A DNA stretch of 64,000 bases from Acidobacteriaceae bacterium (GTDB taxonomy: Bacteria; Acidobacteriota; Terriglobia; Terriglobales; Acidobacteriaceae). Under the pieces are notes generated by a model. The model saw nothing but the letters and a program-made list of their open reading frames with translations, was not told the origin of the DNA and searched no databases. Both the position numbers and the translations under genes were made by a program. The DNA is taken from the NCBI GenBank assembly GCA_030041045.1, contig JASHOQ010000114.1:124001-188000 (forward strand). Reading direction: 5' to 3'. Below, piece after piece: positions 37,753-45,835 of this stretch. Each line of letters starts with the position of its first letter. The first letter of the stretch is position 1.

Positions 37753-39282
37753 TTATGTGCCGGTGCCGGCGAAGACGACGCCGATGGTCTTGACGATGAT
37801 CTTGAAATCGAGCCAGACGCTCCAGTTGTCGATATAGGTGACGTCGAGGGAGACGTAGCTGGCGAAGGATGGGTCCTGGCGCCCCTGCACTTGCCACAAG
37901 CCGGTGATGCCGGGGGTAACGTCAAGACGGCGCAGATGGCTGAGCTTGTATTCCTTCACTTCGCTGGCGATGGGAGGTCGCGGGCCGACGATGCTCATGT
38001 TGCCTTTGAGCACGTTGAAGAACTGGGGCAGCTCGTCGAGCGAGTACTTGCGCAGGAAGCGGCCGAGCTTGGTGATGCGGGGATCGTTGGAGACTTTGAA
38101 GAGCACGCCGTCGCGCTCGTTCATGTGCATGATTTCGGAGCGGCGGGTTTCCGCGTCAGACACCATGGTGCGGAACTTGGTGCAGCGGAAGACGACGCCT
38201 TTCTTGCCGATGCGTTCGGAGCGATAGAAGACGGGGCCGGGCGAGTCGAGCTTGATGGCCATGGCGATGAGGGCAAGGAGCGGCGCCATCAAAACCAGAA
38301 CCAAGGTGGAGAAGACAATGTCAAACGTGCGCTTGAACAGAAGGCCGAGTTCGGGGACGTGGCCGCAATGGAGCGGGATGGTGGGAAACTGACCGATGTA
38401 CTCGATGGCGCTGTTCCAGGCCAGACCGTCGTACATGTCCGGAACCACGCGCAGATCGACCCCATGCATGCGCGCCTGCTCGAGGACATTCTGGACGACA
38501 TCGCGCTCGCAGGGCATGGTGAAGAAGATTTCGTCGACAAAATGCTTGCGGGCGTTCTGAAAGAGAGTGTCGAGGGTGCCGACCACGTCGGCGCTGGCTG
38601 AGGAAAAGCGCTGGGCCGATGCCGCAAGGGAGCCGGGAAGATCAATAAAGCCCTTGAAGGCGTAGCCGAGTTGGCGAATGCTCTCGATGTGGTGGCGGAG
38701 GGCATGCGCCTCAGGCCCGGTGCCGACGATGAGCACGTTGCGCGTGCCCACGCCGCGCTCGAAGCGGCGGTAGAGCATGACCCTGTAAATGAGCCGGCGC
38801 AGGCTGAGGGTGCAGGCCACAACCAGGATGGTCAACAGGACGATTTTGCGGGGAATATCGTTCAGGTGCAGCAGGTAAAGTGTGCCGGTGAGGAACAAGC
38901 CTGCGGTAAAGCACGCCTGGAAGCTCAGGCTCTGCTCGTGCAGAATGCCGGAGATGTGCGTGGGGTCGTAGAGCAGGAGACGCCGGCTGACGACAATCAA
39001 AATCAGGGCAAACCCGCAGAGGAGAGCGAGAAGAACGGCCATGGAACGGCCATGGATGAGGGTCCCGTGCCAGAAACCGCGCACGCCGGCAAGCGGTCCG
39101 GTGTGGCGCTCGTAGAGCGTGGCAAGAATGGAGGCGCCGAGAATGGTGACCGCATCGAGAACCATCCACAGGGCGACGGCTCCGCGCGAGCCACGGCCGG
39201 ATTTTGCGGCCGGATTGCCCTCGCGCTCAAAAGAGGCGGCCCTGGACGCCGAAAGCTTTTCCCAAAAATCAGAACTTGCCAT
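37753..39282 (-). CDS. Exopolysaccharide polyprenyl-phosphate sugar phosphotransferase
   Basis: A 509-residue membrane enzyme. It has four to five N-terminal transmembrane helices (about 35-165), a central nucleotide-binding-like domain (RNVLIVGTGPEAHALRHHIE), another membrane segment (VFSTLVLVLMAPLLALIAMA) and a C-terminal bacterial sugar transferase domain with DSPGPVFYRSERIGKKG, KFRTMV, KYSLDELPQFFNVLKG and PGITGLWQV. It should transfer a hexose-1-phosphate from UDP-sugar to undecaprenyl phosphate, the first step of exopolysaccharide assembly (WcaJ/PssY type). I chose ATG 39282, with AAGG upstream; the frame extends further without family character. No other EPS genes adjoin, which is unusual. 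Confidence 0.93.
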   Translation of the reverse strand: MASSDFWEKLSASRAASFEREGNPAAKSGRGSRGAVALWMVLDAVTILGASILATLYERHTGPLAGVRGFWHGTLIHGRSMAVLLALLCGFALILIVVSRRLLLYDPTHISGILHEQSLSFQACFTAGLFLTGTLYLLHLNDIPRKIVLLTILVVACTLSLRRLIYRVMLYRRFERGVGTRNVLIVGTGPEAHALRHHIESIRQLGYAFKGFIDLPGSLAASAQRFSSASADVVGTLDTLFQNARKHFVDEIFFTMPCERDVVQNVLEQARMHGVDLRVVPDMYDGLAWNSAIEYIGQFPTIPLHCGHVPELGLLFKRTFDIVFSTLVLVLMAPLLALIAMAIKLDSPGPVFYRSERIGKKGVVFRCTKFRTMVSDAETRRSEIMHMNERDGVLFKVSNDPRITKLGRFLRKYSLDELPQFFNVLKGNMSIVGPRPPIASEVKEYKLSHLRRLDVTPGITGLWQVQGRQDPSFASYVSLDVTYIDNWSVWLDFKIIVKTIGVVFAGTGT

Positions 39283-39344
39283 TTTGCGGACCTTCAGAAA
39301 AATCGAACAAAGCCCAAAGCGCGAGGCGAAAAGGGGACACTTAG

Positions 39345-39457
39345 AGCGGTTCCACAGTACATGTAGCCATACTTCACAGCTGCGGAAGGTGGCTTTTTCT
39401 TGGTGAAAAAGCCACTTAGCATCTGCGGCTTCGGGATACAGCAACTGTGAAACCGCT
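39345..39457. repeat. Nested imperfect inverted repeat upstream of the sugar transferase
   Basis: Outer arms 39345-39358 and 39444-39457 match with one mismatch over 14 bases, and a perfect 11-bp inner hairpin lies at 39389-39415 (GTGGCTTTTTC/GAAAAAGCCAC). The whole is about 113 bp. It lies on the 5' side of the sugar transferase gene, so it could be a leader structure or a short MITE remnant. Confidence 0.7.
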
Positions 39458-40075
39458 GTAGCCGCGGCAAGTTTTCAGGAAGGATCCGGCTCGGCATTTG
39501 CACAGCGCTGCCTGGGAAAAAACAACGCCGTTCCGGTCACGCAAGGCTCTTGACCCCGGCGCGCCGAACGAGCACAGCCTTCCAAAACCGTCCCGTTTTG
39601 GGAAGCTCCGAATAATCGCAAATCGTCGCCGATTAGACGGCTTTCATGAATCCCGGTTCGCTAAGTTGAAAAGTGGTTTTGATGCCTGGGGGCCCGACAT
39701 TCGGCAACCACCAAAAGCCTGGTTGACAACCAGTGTTTGTATCTGTTCAACCCGTGTCGCAGCGGGAACACTCCCTGCGACTCTGCGGCTTCGAAGGCCC
39801 GCTCACAGGGGCGTGAACGGACTGATCGAAAGTGTGGGCGAACTACCGCAGCTCGGTTGCCCTACCGGTCCCGGCTAACGCTCAAAGGCCATTGGGTTTA
39901 AATCGGGGTTCCTGAGGGAGCGGATCCGGATCGCACACCATGGCTTGTCCCGGGTTCCTCTCGACGGGCTGGACGAACGCTGGGTTGAAAGTTAGCTTCT
40001 ATGAGAATGGCTTTAATAAGTGCCTTTCGGCAAGGAAATTATTACTGCGGTCACATTACGAGTTAACATGCCTGT
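39458..40075. other. Long intergenic region with possible RNA structure, no gene called
   Basis: With the inverted repeat above, this is the largest gap in the window (39283-40075, 793 bases). Within 39755-39890 I see strong local hairpins (GTCGCA...TGCGAC at 39756-39781, GGGC...GCCC at 39836-39861) and a purine-rich GGGGCGTGAACGG. A 126-codon frame at 39498-39878 has no ribosome site or family character. I cannot name an RNA family with confidence. Confidence 0.4.
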
Positions 40076-40999
40076 TTACGCCGAAGGTAACACATATGCG
40101 TCGAGGGTGAGGAATTGCCGGATGGTTGGGTCGCTCGACGCGACAAAATCCTCGAGCGGGCCGAAGAAGCGCGCCTTTCCCTGATCGAGAAAGAGCACGG
40201 TGTCGGCGAGCCGTTCAGCGAAGCGCATATCGTGGGTAACCACGATGCTGGTAAATCCAAGCTGATGCTTGAGGCGCTGGATAAGGTTGCCGAGACGGCG
40301 GGCGATGATGGGATCGACCATGGTGGTGGGCTCGTCGTAGAGCACAACCTCCGGCTGCGCAGCCAACGCGCGGGCAATGGCGACGGCGCGCTTGCGCCCG
40401 GTGGAGAGGCTTGCGGGAAGCGCGTCGGCTACGTCTTCGGCGCCCACAAGGGAGATGAGGCGATCGACAATCTGGCGGAACTGGTCCTCGTCGAGGCCGC
40501 CGCGCTCGCGCAAGGGAAAGAGCACATTCTCACGCACGCTGAGCGAGTCAAAGAGAGCTCCGTTCTGGAAGACCATGGTGACGCGCTTGCGGACGACCAT
40601 CAATTCGGTCTCGCTGAGACCAACAATTTCCCGGCCTTCGACGCGGATGGAACCGGAATCGGGTTGAAGGAAGCCCATGAGCAGGCGCAGGGAGACGGAT
40701 TTGCCGACGCCGCTGCGGCCCAGGATGCAGAGGGTCTGGCCGCGCTCGACGGAAAAGCTGACGTTCTCAAGGACCGGGCGGCCGCTAAAGGAGATGGAGA
40801 CGTTTTTGAAGGAGATGATCGGCTCGGGCTGCCCGCCGGGTGCGGTCTGCAACCCAGGGTGCGGTTCTTGCGGCTCGGCCGCGGTAATCTCCGCCATGGT
40901 CTCGGCGAGTTCCGGCAGATCGGTTTCCGCCGAACCGGCCCCGATGTGCTTGGAGTCGGAGCCCGGTTTCGTATGCGAATTGAGATCGGAATCGCCCAT
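40076..40999 (-). CDS. ABC transporter ATP-binding protein (MlaF-like)
   Basis: A 307-residue ATPase with a 58-residue acidic N-terminal extension, Walker A GRSGVGKS (94-101), signature LSTGR (198-202), Walker B VVLYDEPT (218-225) and an H-loop VVTHD. TMVDPIIARRLGNLIQRLK is typical of the MlaF/Ttg2A group that moves phospholipids between membranes with MlaE and MlaD. Those partners are not in this window, so the ATPase is an orphan here. The signature is LSTGR, not LSGGQ. It starts 15 bases after the MobA-like gene's stop, so they share an operon. Confidence 0.9.
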   Translation of the reverse strand: MGDSDLNSHTKPGSDSKHIGAGSAETDLPELAETMAEITAAEPQEPHPGLQTAPGGQPEPIISFKNVSISFSGRPVLENVSFSVERGQTLCILGRSGVGKSVSLRLLMGFLQPDSGSIRVEGREIVGLSETELMVVRKRVTMVFQNGALFDSLSVRENVLFPLRERGGLDEDQFRQIVDRLISLVGAEDVADALPASLSTGRKRAVAIARALAAQPEVVLYDEPTTMVDPIIARRLGNLIQRLKHQLGFTSIVVTHDMRFAERLADTVLFLDQGKARFFGPLEDFVASSDPTIRQFLTLDAYVLPSA

Positions 41000-41014
41000 G
41001 CGCGTAAATCCAGA

Positions 41015-41683
41015 TTACGCGATGCGGCGGGTAAATCGCTCCGCGAAGCTCTCGGCGACGGCGAGATCGGCAGGCTTGTTGAGGTTGGAAAGCCAGCACG
41101 CAGCGGGAAGGCCGGAGGGGTGCGTGACCTGGCCGGATTGGACCAGGAACTCGACAGGGACGGCGGAGAATGGCCGATGCAGCGCGGCCGCCGCGGATTG
41201 GAAGGCGAGGAGGCAGCCGAGCCGGCGGGCGGCGAGCTCGTCTGCGAGGAACGGCAGCAGAGCGCGATCGAGGACGGCGGGGAAGGATTGCGCGGAGCCA
41301 TTGATGGAGGGCACGGTGACGGCGCTTGCGGTCAGGCGGGCGTGGTGAAGCAGGCAGGTGAGGAGGGACGCGGGAACGAACGGCTGATCGATAGAGAGAA
41401 AAACGGCGTGGGGCGCAGAAGTGGAGGCAAGCGCAGCGCAGACGCCGGCGAGGGGACCGCGGCCGGCTTCGTGGTCTTCGACGACGGGCGCGAAGGAGCT
41501 CAGATCGGACCGGGAACCTGCGATCGCGGAAGGGAGGCCGGCTTCACGGAGGATCGCGAGCGCGTGGGCGATGAGCGGACGGCCGGCGAGCGGGAGCAGA
41601 GCTTTGTCGCGGCCCATGCGCGTGGATTGGCCGCCGGCGAGAAGGAAGGCGGCGACGTCATCCATTGCGATCTGGTCGGTCAT
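41015..41683 (-). CDS. mobA: MobA-like molybdenum cofactor nucleotidyltransferase
   Basis: A 222-residue NTP-transferase opening DDVAAFLLAGGQSTRMGRDK, the GTP-binding loop of MobA, followed by GRGPLAGVCAAL and FLSIDQPFVPASLL. MobA attaches GMP to molybdopterin to give the guanine dinucleotide form. Homologues acting on other nucleotides exist, and no other moa/moe genes are present. ATG 41683 follows GAGAGG. The frame upstream of it consists of intergenic repeat sequence. Confidence 0.85.
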   Translation of the reverse strand: MTDQIAMDDVAAFLLAGGQSTRMGRDKALLPLAGRPLIAHALAILREAGLPSAIAGSRSDLSSFAPVVEDHEAGRGPLAGVCAALASTSAPHAVFLSIDQPFVPASLLTCLLHHARLTASAVTVPSINGSAQSFPAVLDRALLPFLADELAARRLGCLLAFQSAAAALHRPFSAVPVEFLVQSGQVTHPSGLPAACWLSNLNKPADLAVAESFAERFTRRIA

Positions 41684-41824
41684 CGGAGACCTCTCATTTT
41701 CCCGCACTTTCCGCACAAGACGCGGGAAGGATGGAGCAGCCATGATCTGGAGCGCCTGCAGGGCCTTCGACTCGTCACTGCGCGAGTCGCTCAGGATGAC
41801 AAAGTTTGGTGAAGGCTCGTGTTT

Positions 41825-41864
41825 CCCCACCCATTCGTCCGCCGCGGCGGACGAATGGATGGGG
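41825..41864. repeat. 40-bp near-perfect palindrome (cccacccattc type)
   Basis: Arms CCATTCGTCCGCCGC and GCGGCGGACGAATGG meet without a loop. It lies between the dipeptidase stop (41876) and mobA. A related unit is embedded in coding sequence at 60123-60169. Nearby (41760-41810) is another dispersed motif containing ctcaggatgacaaag, also seen near 50000. Confidence 0.85.
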
Positions 41865-41875
41865 CGCGGGAGCAC

Positions 41876-43285
41876 CTATTTGACGTGTTGAGGTGAACGG
41901 CCGGCTTCTTCGAGGAAACGGATGGTGGAGACGATGCCGAGCTCGAAGTTTTTGAGGTTGAATTTCTCATTGGGCGCGTGGAGATTGTCGTCGGGAAGGC
42001 CGAAGCCCATCATGACGGTGGGAATGCCGAGATGACGGGCGAAGTCGCCGACGATGGGGATGGAGCCGCCGGAGCGGATGAAGACGGTGTCCTTGCCCCA
42101 GACCTCGCGCAGGGCGCGGGTGGCGGCGCGGATGTAGGCGTTGTCCACGGGGACAAGGCAGGGGTCGCCCTGGTGAATGAGACGCACGTCGACCTCGACA
42201 CCGGAGGGCGCGATTTTTTCTACAAAGCTCTGGTAGAGCGCGAAGGATTTGGCCGGCGTCATGCCGGGAACCAGGCGCATGGAGACCTTGGCCAGGGCTC
42301 TGGCGGGGATGACGGTTTTGGCGCCGGCGCCGATAAAGCCGCCGGGCATGCCATGGACATCGAGCGTGGGACGGGCCCAGGTGCGCTCGAGGACGCTGTA
42401 GCCGGATTCGCCGACAAGCCGCCTGGAGCCCACTTCGGCAATGCGGTACTCTTCCTCGTCGAAGGGAAGGCTGCGCCAGGCGGCGAGCTCCTCGGAGCTG
42501 GGCGGAACGATGCCGTCGTAGAAGCCGGGGATGAGGATACGGCCGTTCTCGTCCTTGAGGCCGGCGATGATCTGCGCCAGGGCGACGAAGGGATTGGGCG
42601 CGGCGCCTCCGTACATGCCGGAGTGGAGATCGGATTTGGCGCCGCGAACCTCAATCTCGGTGTAGATCATGCCGCGCAGGCCGACGCAGAGCGTGGGCAG
42701 GCCGGGCGCGAAGAGCTCGGTGTCGCAGACCAGGGCGAAGTCGGACTTGAGCTCGGGCGGTTTGGAGGCGACGAAGGCGGCAATTCCCTCCCCGCCCACT
42801 TCTTCTTCGCCTTCGAAGACGACGCGCACGTTGAGCGGCAGCTTGCCGCCGTTGGCGAGCAGCGACTCAAGCGCCTTGATCTCGATCCAGAGCTGGCCCT
42901 TGTCGTCGACGGCGCCGCGCGCGTAGAGATTCCCCTGGCGCTCCGTGGGTTCGAAGGGCGGGGAGAGCCATTCATCGAGGGGGTCGGGGGGTTGGACGTC
43001 GTAGTGGGCGTACATGAGCACAGTGGGTTTGCCGGGCGCGTGCAGCCAGTCGGCGTAGACGAGGGGGTGGCCCGCGCCCGAAGGCGAAGACGCATGCGTC
43101 TCGAGGACGCGCACGTTTTCCATGCCGATGCGCTTGAGCTCGCCGGCGAGGGCTGCGGCGGCGCGGCGGCAGTCGGGCGCGTGCTCGGGCAGCGTGGAGA
43201 TGGAGGGGATGCGCAGCAGGTCTTTCAGCTCAGCCAGAAAGCGCGCGTGGTTTTGGCCAGCGAATTGGACGGCGGAGGAAGACAT
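41876..43285 (-). CDS. M20-family metallodipeptidase
   Basis: A 469-residue zinc peptidase. Metal ligands are visible in YAHYDVQPP, GAVDDKGQLW, EGEEEVGGEG (general base and ligand), CDTELF and the C-terminal LPDDNLHAPNEKF. A dimerisation domain lies between about 200 and 340. It matches the M20 dipeptidase/carnosinase-like (PepV, CNDP) branch that hydrolyses small peptides in the cytoplasm. No signal peptide. ATG 43285. Confidence 0.95.
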   Translation of the reverse strand: MSSSAVQFAGQNHARFLAELKDLLRIPSISTLPEHAPDCRRAAAALAGELKRIGMENVRVLETHASSPSGAGHPLVYADWLHAPGKPTVLMYAHYDVQPPDPLDEWLSPPFEPTERQGNLYARGAVDDKGQLWIEIKALESLLANGGKLPLNVRVVFEGEEEVGGEGIAAFVASKPPELKSDFALVCDTELFAPGLPTLCVGLRGMIYTEIEVRGAKSDLHSGMYGGAAPNPFVALAQIIAGLKDENGRILIPGFYDGIVPPSSEELAAWRSLPFDEEEYRIAEVGSRRLVGESGYSVLERTWARPTLDVHGMPGGFIGAGAKTVIPARALAKVSMRLVPGMTPAKSFALYQSFVEKIAPSGVEVDVRLIHQGDPCLVPVDNAYIRAATRALREVWGKDTVFIRSGGSIPIVGDFARHLGIPTVMMGFGLPDDNLHAPNEKFNLKNFELGIVSTIRFLEEAGRSPQHVK

Positions 43286-43410
43286 GAGGGCGGTTCCTTG
43301 CGGCGGATTTCCGATTCAAAGGAAAAGTATAGGCCTTGGAGCCGCGATCAATGTGTGTGCGCGGGAGGTGGCGCGTTGCGCGCCGGGAATCGGGTGGTCG
43401 TGGCTGGGTT

Positions 43411-43516
43411 CCGTCGCCCCTACGGGGCTGAGGATTCATCTTTCGCGCTCTTCCCAGGATTTCGTTGGCCGCGGCGAACTCATCCTGGGCTATTTTCCTG
43501 CATCCCTACGGGATGC
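43411..43516. repeat. Dispersed palindromic intergenic repeat (copy 1)
   Basis: Made of ccgtcgcccctacggggc, then ttcccaggatttcg ... catcctgggctatt, then gcatccctacgggatgc: three stem-forming modules in fixed order. The same order recurs at 49864-49972 and, degenerate, at 57391-57476. It occupies the 303-base gap 43286-43588, which holds no gene. Confidence 0.85.
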
Positions 43517-43588
43517 TTGTTCTACGCACTGCCGACACCAGTGCACGACGGCTTGCATTTGGTGCTCTGGAGAATCGCGCAGAGAGGA

Positions 43589-45184
43589 TCATCTTCCGGT
43601 GAACTGAAGGGCGAGAGCGGAGAGCGCGTCCCAGTGATCGGTGCGGAAGGGCGCGGCAGGAAGGCCGGCGGCATTGTATAGATTGCAGCCGGCGGGGTAG
43701 TCGGCCCAGGCGTAGCGCACGGCAACCGGAGCGGGCACGCTGCTGCTGCTCACCAGCACGGAATCGCCCTGGATGGTGGCCTGCGCGGGGACGAATGTCT
43801 GGTCGGAACCGGCGATGGTGAAGCCGGTGAGCGGACCACCTTTGGCGACGAGGCCGCCGGCGGCGTGCGTGAAGCGGATGCGGATGGAGCGGCCTTCGAG
43901 CTTCATGGAGGCGAAGACGGGGCCGGAGGATTCGAGCTGGAAGCCGTAGGTCTGGGCGAGCGCGAGGAGCGCGAGGCGCTGGCCGACCGGCTCCTTGTTC
44001 TTGGGATGGACGTTGGCGGGATCGCCGGCGTCGATGGTAATGGCGAGGCCGGTGTTGGGCAGGGCGAGAATTTTCCCCTGCTGCTCGCGGACAACGGGGT
44101 TGTTGCTGATGTTGTCGAGCGGTGCGAGCTGGACAGCATAAAAGGGAAAATCGCCTTCACCCCAGAGGGCGCGCCAGGTGTTTAGCAGCGTTTCCATCAC
44201 GTGGGGGTAGAGCGCTACGCCGGCCGCGCCGCCGACGATGGACTCGCCCTGGTACCAGATCGCTCCCCGGATGGCGTAAGGAATGACGGGATGGAGCATG
44301 CCGTTGAACATCACCGTGGGCTGGTGCTGGTCCTCAGCAGGGTCGCGCAGGAGCGTGGATGGAGGCATGGGCCGGCCGTTAAGGGGCTCGGGCGCGGAGG
44401 GCGCCTGGGCGACGCTGGAGTGCGGATGGGTTTTGTAAAAGGCCTCGAGCGCATCGAAGCCGTCGAGCATGGGCTTGAGCTGCGGGTCGCTGGCGAGGGC
44501 TTCGCGGGGCAGCCAGGATTCGGCGGTGCTCGAGCCGAAGGCCACGGTGAGGATGCCGACGGGCACGTGGAGACGTTCTTCGAGCTCGCGGGCGAAGACG
44601 TAGCCGATGGCGGAGAAGGCGCCGACAGTTTGCGGGCTCGAGACCTTCCAGGAGCCGTTGACGCTCTGCTGGGGCGTGAGGGCTTTGACCGTGGCCACCG
44701 TGAACATGCGGATGTTGGGATCGTTGGCCGCGGCAATGACTTTGTCTTCGTCGAGCATGCCGGCGAAGAACTCGGCCTTGCTGGAGACGGTGAAGGCCAT
44801 GTTGGACTGGCCGGCGGCGAGCCAGACTTCGCCGACGAGGACGTCGTGGAGGACGACGGTGTTTTTGCCGGCGATCTTCATTTCGTAAGGGCCGCCGGCG
44901 GTGAGCTTGTTGAGGCGCACTGACCAATGGCCGTCGGGCGCCGCGATTGTGGATTGCGACTGGCCGTTGAAGGCGACGGTGACTTTTTCGCCGGGACTTG
45001 CCGTGCCCCAGACGGGAATGGGCATGTCGCGCTGCAGGACCATGTGATCGCTGAAGAGTGTGGCGGGTTTGACCTGGGCGGGGGCGAGCGCGGGAAGGAG
45101 ATAGCAGCATGTGAGGAGGAGAACGGCAAGGCGTGTCGGCATGCGATTCAAGGCGCGGGACAGAAACGTTTCAATATCGTGCAT
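43589..45184 (-). CDS. Sialate O-acetylesterase-like SGNH hydrolase
   Basis: A 531-residue exported esterase with a signal peptide at about 15-37 (LAVLLLTCCYLLPALAPAQ), a beta domain (LFSDHMVLQRDMPIPVWGTA) and an SGNH fold. The catalytic Ser lies in WLAAGQSNMAF and the Asp/His region in DAGDPANVHPKNKEPVG. It probably removes acetyl groups from plant or host glycans; close relatives act on acetylated sialic acid or xylan. The ATG at 45184 overlaps the rhodanese stop (TGATG), which indicates coupling; an internal ATG at 45142 would also give a signal peptide. Confidence 0.9.
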   Translation of the reverse strand: MHDIETFLSRALNRMPTRLAVLLLTCCYLLPALAPAQVKPATLFSDHMVLQRDMPIPVWGTASPGEKVTVAFNGQSQSTIAAPDGHWSVRLNKLTAGGPYEMKIAGKNTVVLHDVLVGEVWLAAGQSNMAFTVSSKAEFFAGMLDEDKVIAAANDPNIRMFTVATVKALTPQQSVNGSWKVSSPQTVGAFSAIGYVFARELEERLHVPVGILTVAFGSSTAESWLPREALASDPQLKPMLDGFDALEAFYKTHPHSSVAQAPSAPEPLNGRPMPPSTLLRDPAEDQHQPTVMFNGMLHPVIPYAIRGAIWYQGESIVGGAAGVALYPHVMETLLNTWRALWGEGDFPFYAVQLAPLDNISNNPVVREQQGKILALPNTGLAITIDAGDPANVHPKNKEPVGQRLALLALAQTYGFQLESSGPVFASMKLEGRSIRIRFTHAAGGLVAKGGPLTGFTIAGSDQTFVPAQATIQGDSVLVSSSSVPAPVAVRYAWADYPAGCNLYNAAGLPAAPFRTDHWDALSALALQFTGR

Positions 45185-45507
45185 CAATAGCGCGGAAGGG
45201 CGCGGTCCACTTCGAGGCTCCAGGCATCAATGCCGCCGCGGAGGGACTGGGCTTGCGCGAAGCCCTGCCGGCGCAGCCAGACAGCGACGTTCATGGAGCG
45301 GACGCCGTGGTGGCAGAGGACGAGAAGGCGCTCGGAGGGGTTGAGCTCGCCGGCAGCGCGGGCGGGTATCTCGTTCATCGGTATGGAGAGGCTGCCTTCG
45401 ATGCGCGCCGTTTCGCGCTCCCAGGGCTCGCGGACGTCGACGAGGCGGGCGCGGTTTTCCTTGAGCAGAGAAGCGGCTTCGGCGGCGCCGATTTCGAAAT
45501 CCAGCAT
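45184..45507 (-). CDS. Single-domain rhodanese
   Basis: A 107-residue sulfurtransferase-like protein with RLVDVREPWERE and the active-site loop CHHGVRS (C65). It carries persulfide sulfur on Cys65; acceptors vary. The compact GlpE-like size fits a cytoplasmic protein. Its stop overlaps the start of the esterase gene. The MITE-like element lies 42 bases upstream of its start. Confidence 0.92.
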   Translation of the reverse strand: MLDFEIGAAEAASLLKENRARLVDVREPWERETARIEGSLSIPMNEIPARAAGELNPSERLLVLCHHGVRSMNVAVWLRRQGFAQAQSLRGGIDAWSLEVDRALPRY

Positions 45508-45548
45508 GGGTACAGTTTACGCTCGATGGGATGGTCCAAGAGGGTAAG

Positions 45549-45820
45549 CTAGAGTCTGTTATTAACTTTCGCGTAGGTGGCGTTGCGAGCGAAAATTCGG
45601 CCAGACGAGGCAGAGGCCGAAGGCTTTGGTGATTCCAAGGTCGAGGCCGATAACGAAGTATGGCCGGATTTTCGCCGCAACCCTCTGGGCTGGGGTCAAT
45701 CTTCCCGATTGCGTTGTCGCTCGTCGCTCGCAGATATCGAATATGCGTCGCTCCTCGCTCCTAGCACTCGAAAAAATTGGCTCCAGCGCCGCCTGCGGGA
45801 AAGTTAATAACAGACTCTAG
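45549..45820. mobile_element. MITE-like element with 25-bp terminal inverted repeats
   Basis: Left end 45549-45573 (CTAGAGTCTGTTATTAACTT followed by TCGCG) and right end 45796-45820 are inverted copies with a single mismatch, 272 bp apart. Both ends carry TA/CTAG, as in elements that duplicate a TA target (IS5- or IS630-like). No transposase is encoded; the inside holds short open frames without family features. The right end is 15 bases from the ATG of the NtrC-type gene, so it lies where that gene's promoter and ribosome site would be. I saw no second copy in the window. Confidence 0.75.
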
Positions 45821-45835
45821 AGAGCAGTGGAATCG

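Noticed and set aside
39498-39878. A 126-codon plus-strand frame in the long gap
   Set aside because: There is no ribosome site, the composition is unlike the real genes, and it overlaps hairpin-rich sequence.
39736-39897. A possible c-di-AMP (ydaO) or c-di-GMP riboswitch
   Set aside because: A few short strings resemble these families, but the needed stems do not form convincingly and no plus-strand gene follows. Kept only as an RNA-search target.
45577-45807. Transposase remnant inside the MITE
   Set aside because: The short open frames inside show no DDE-type or HTH motif I can recognise.
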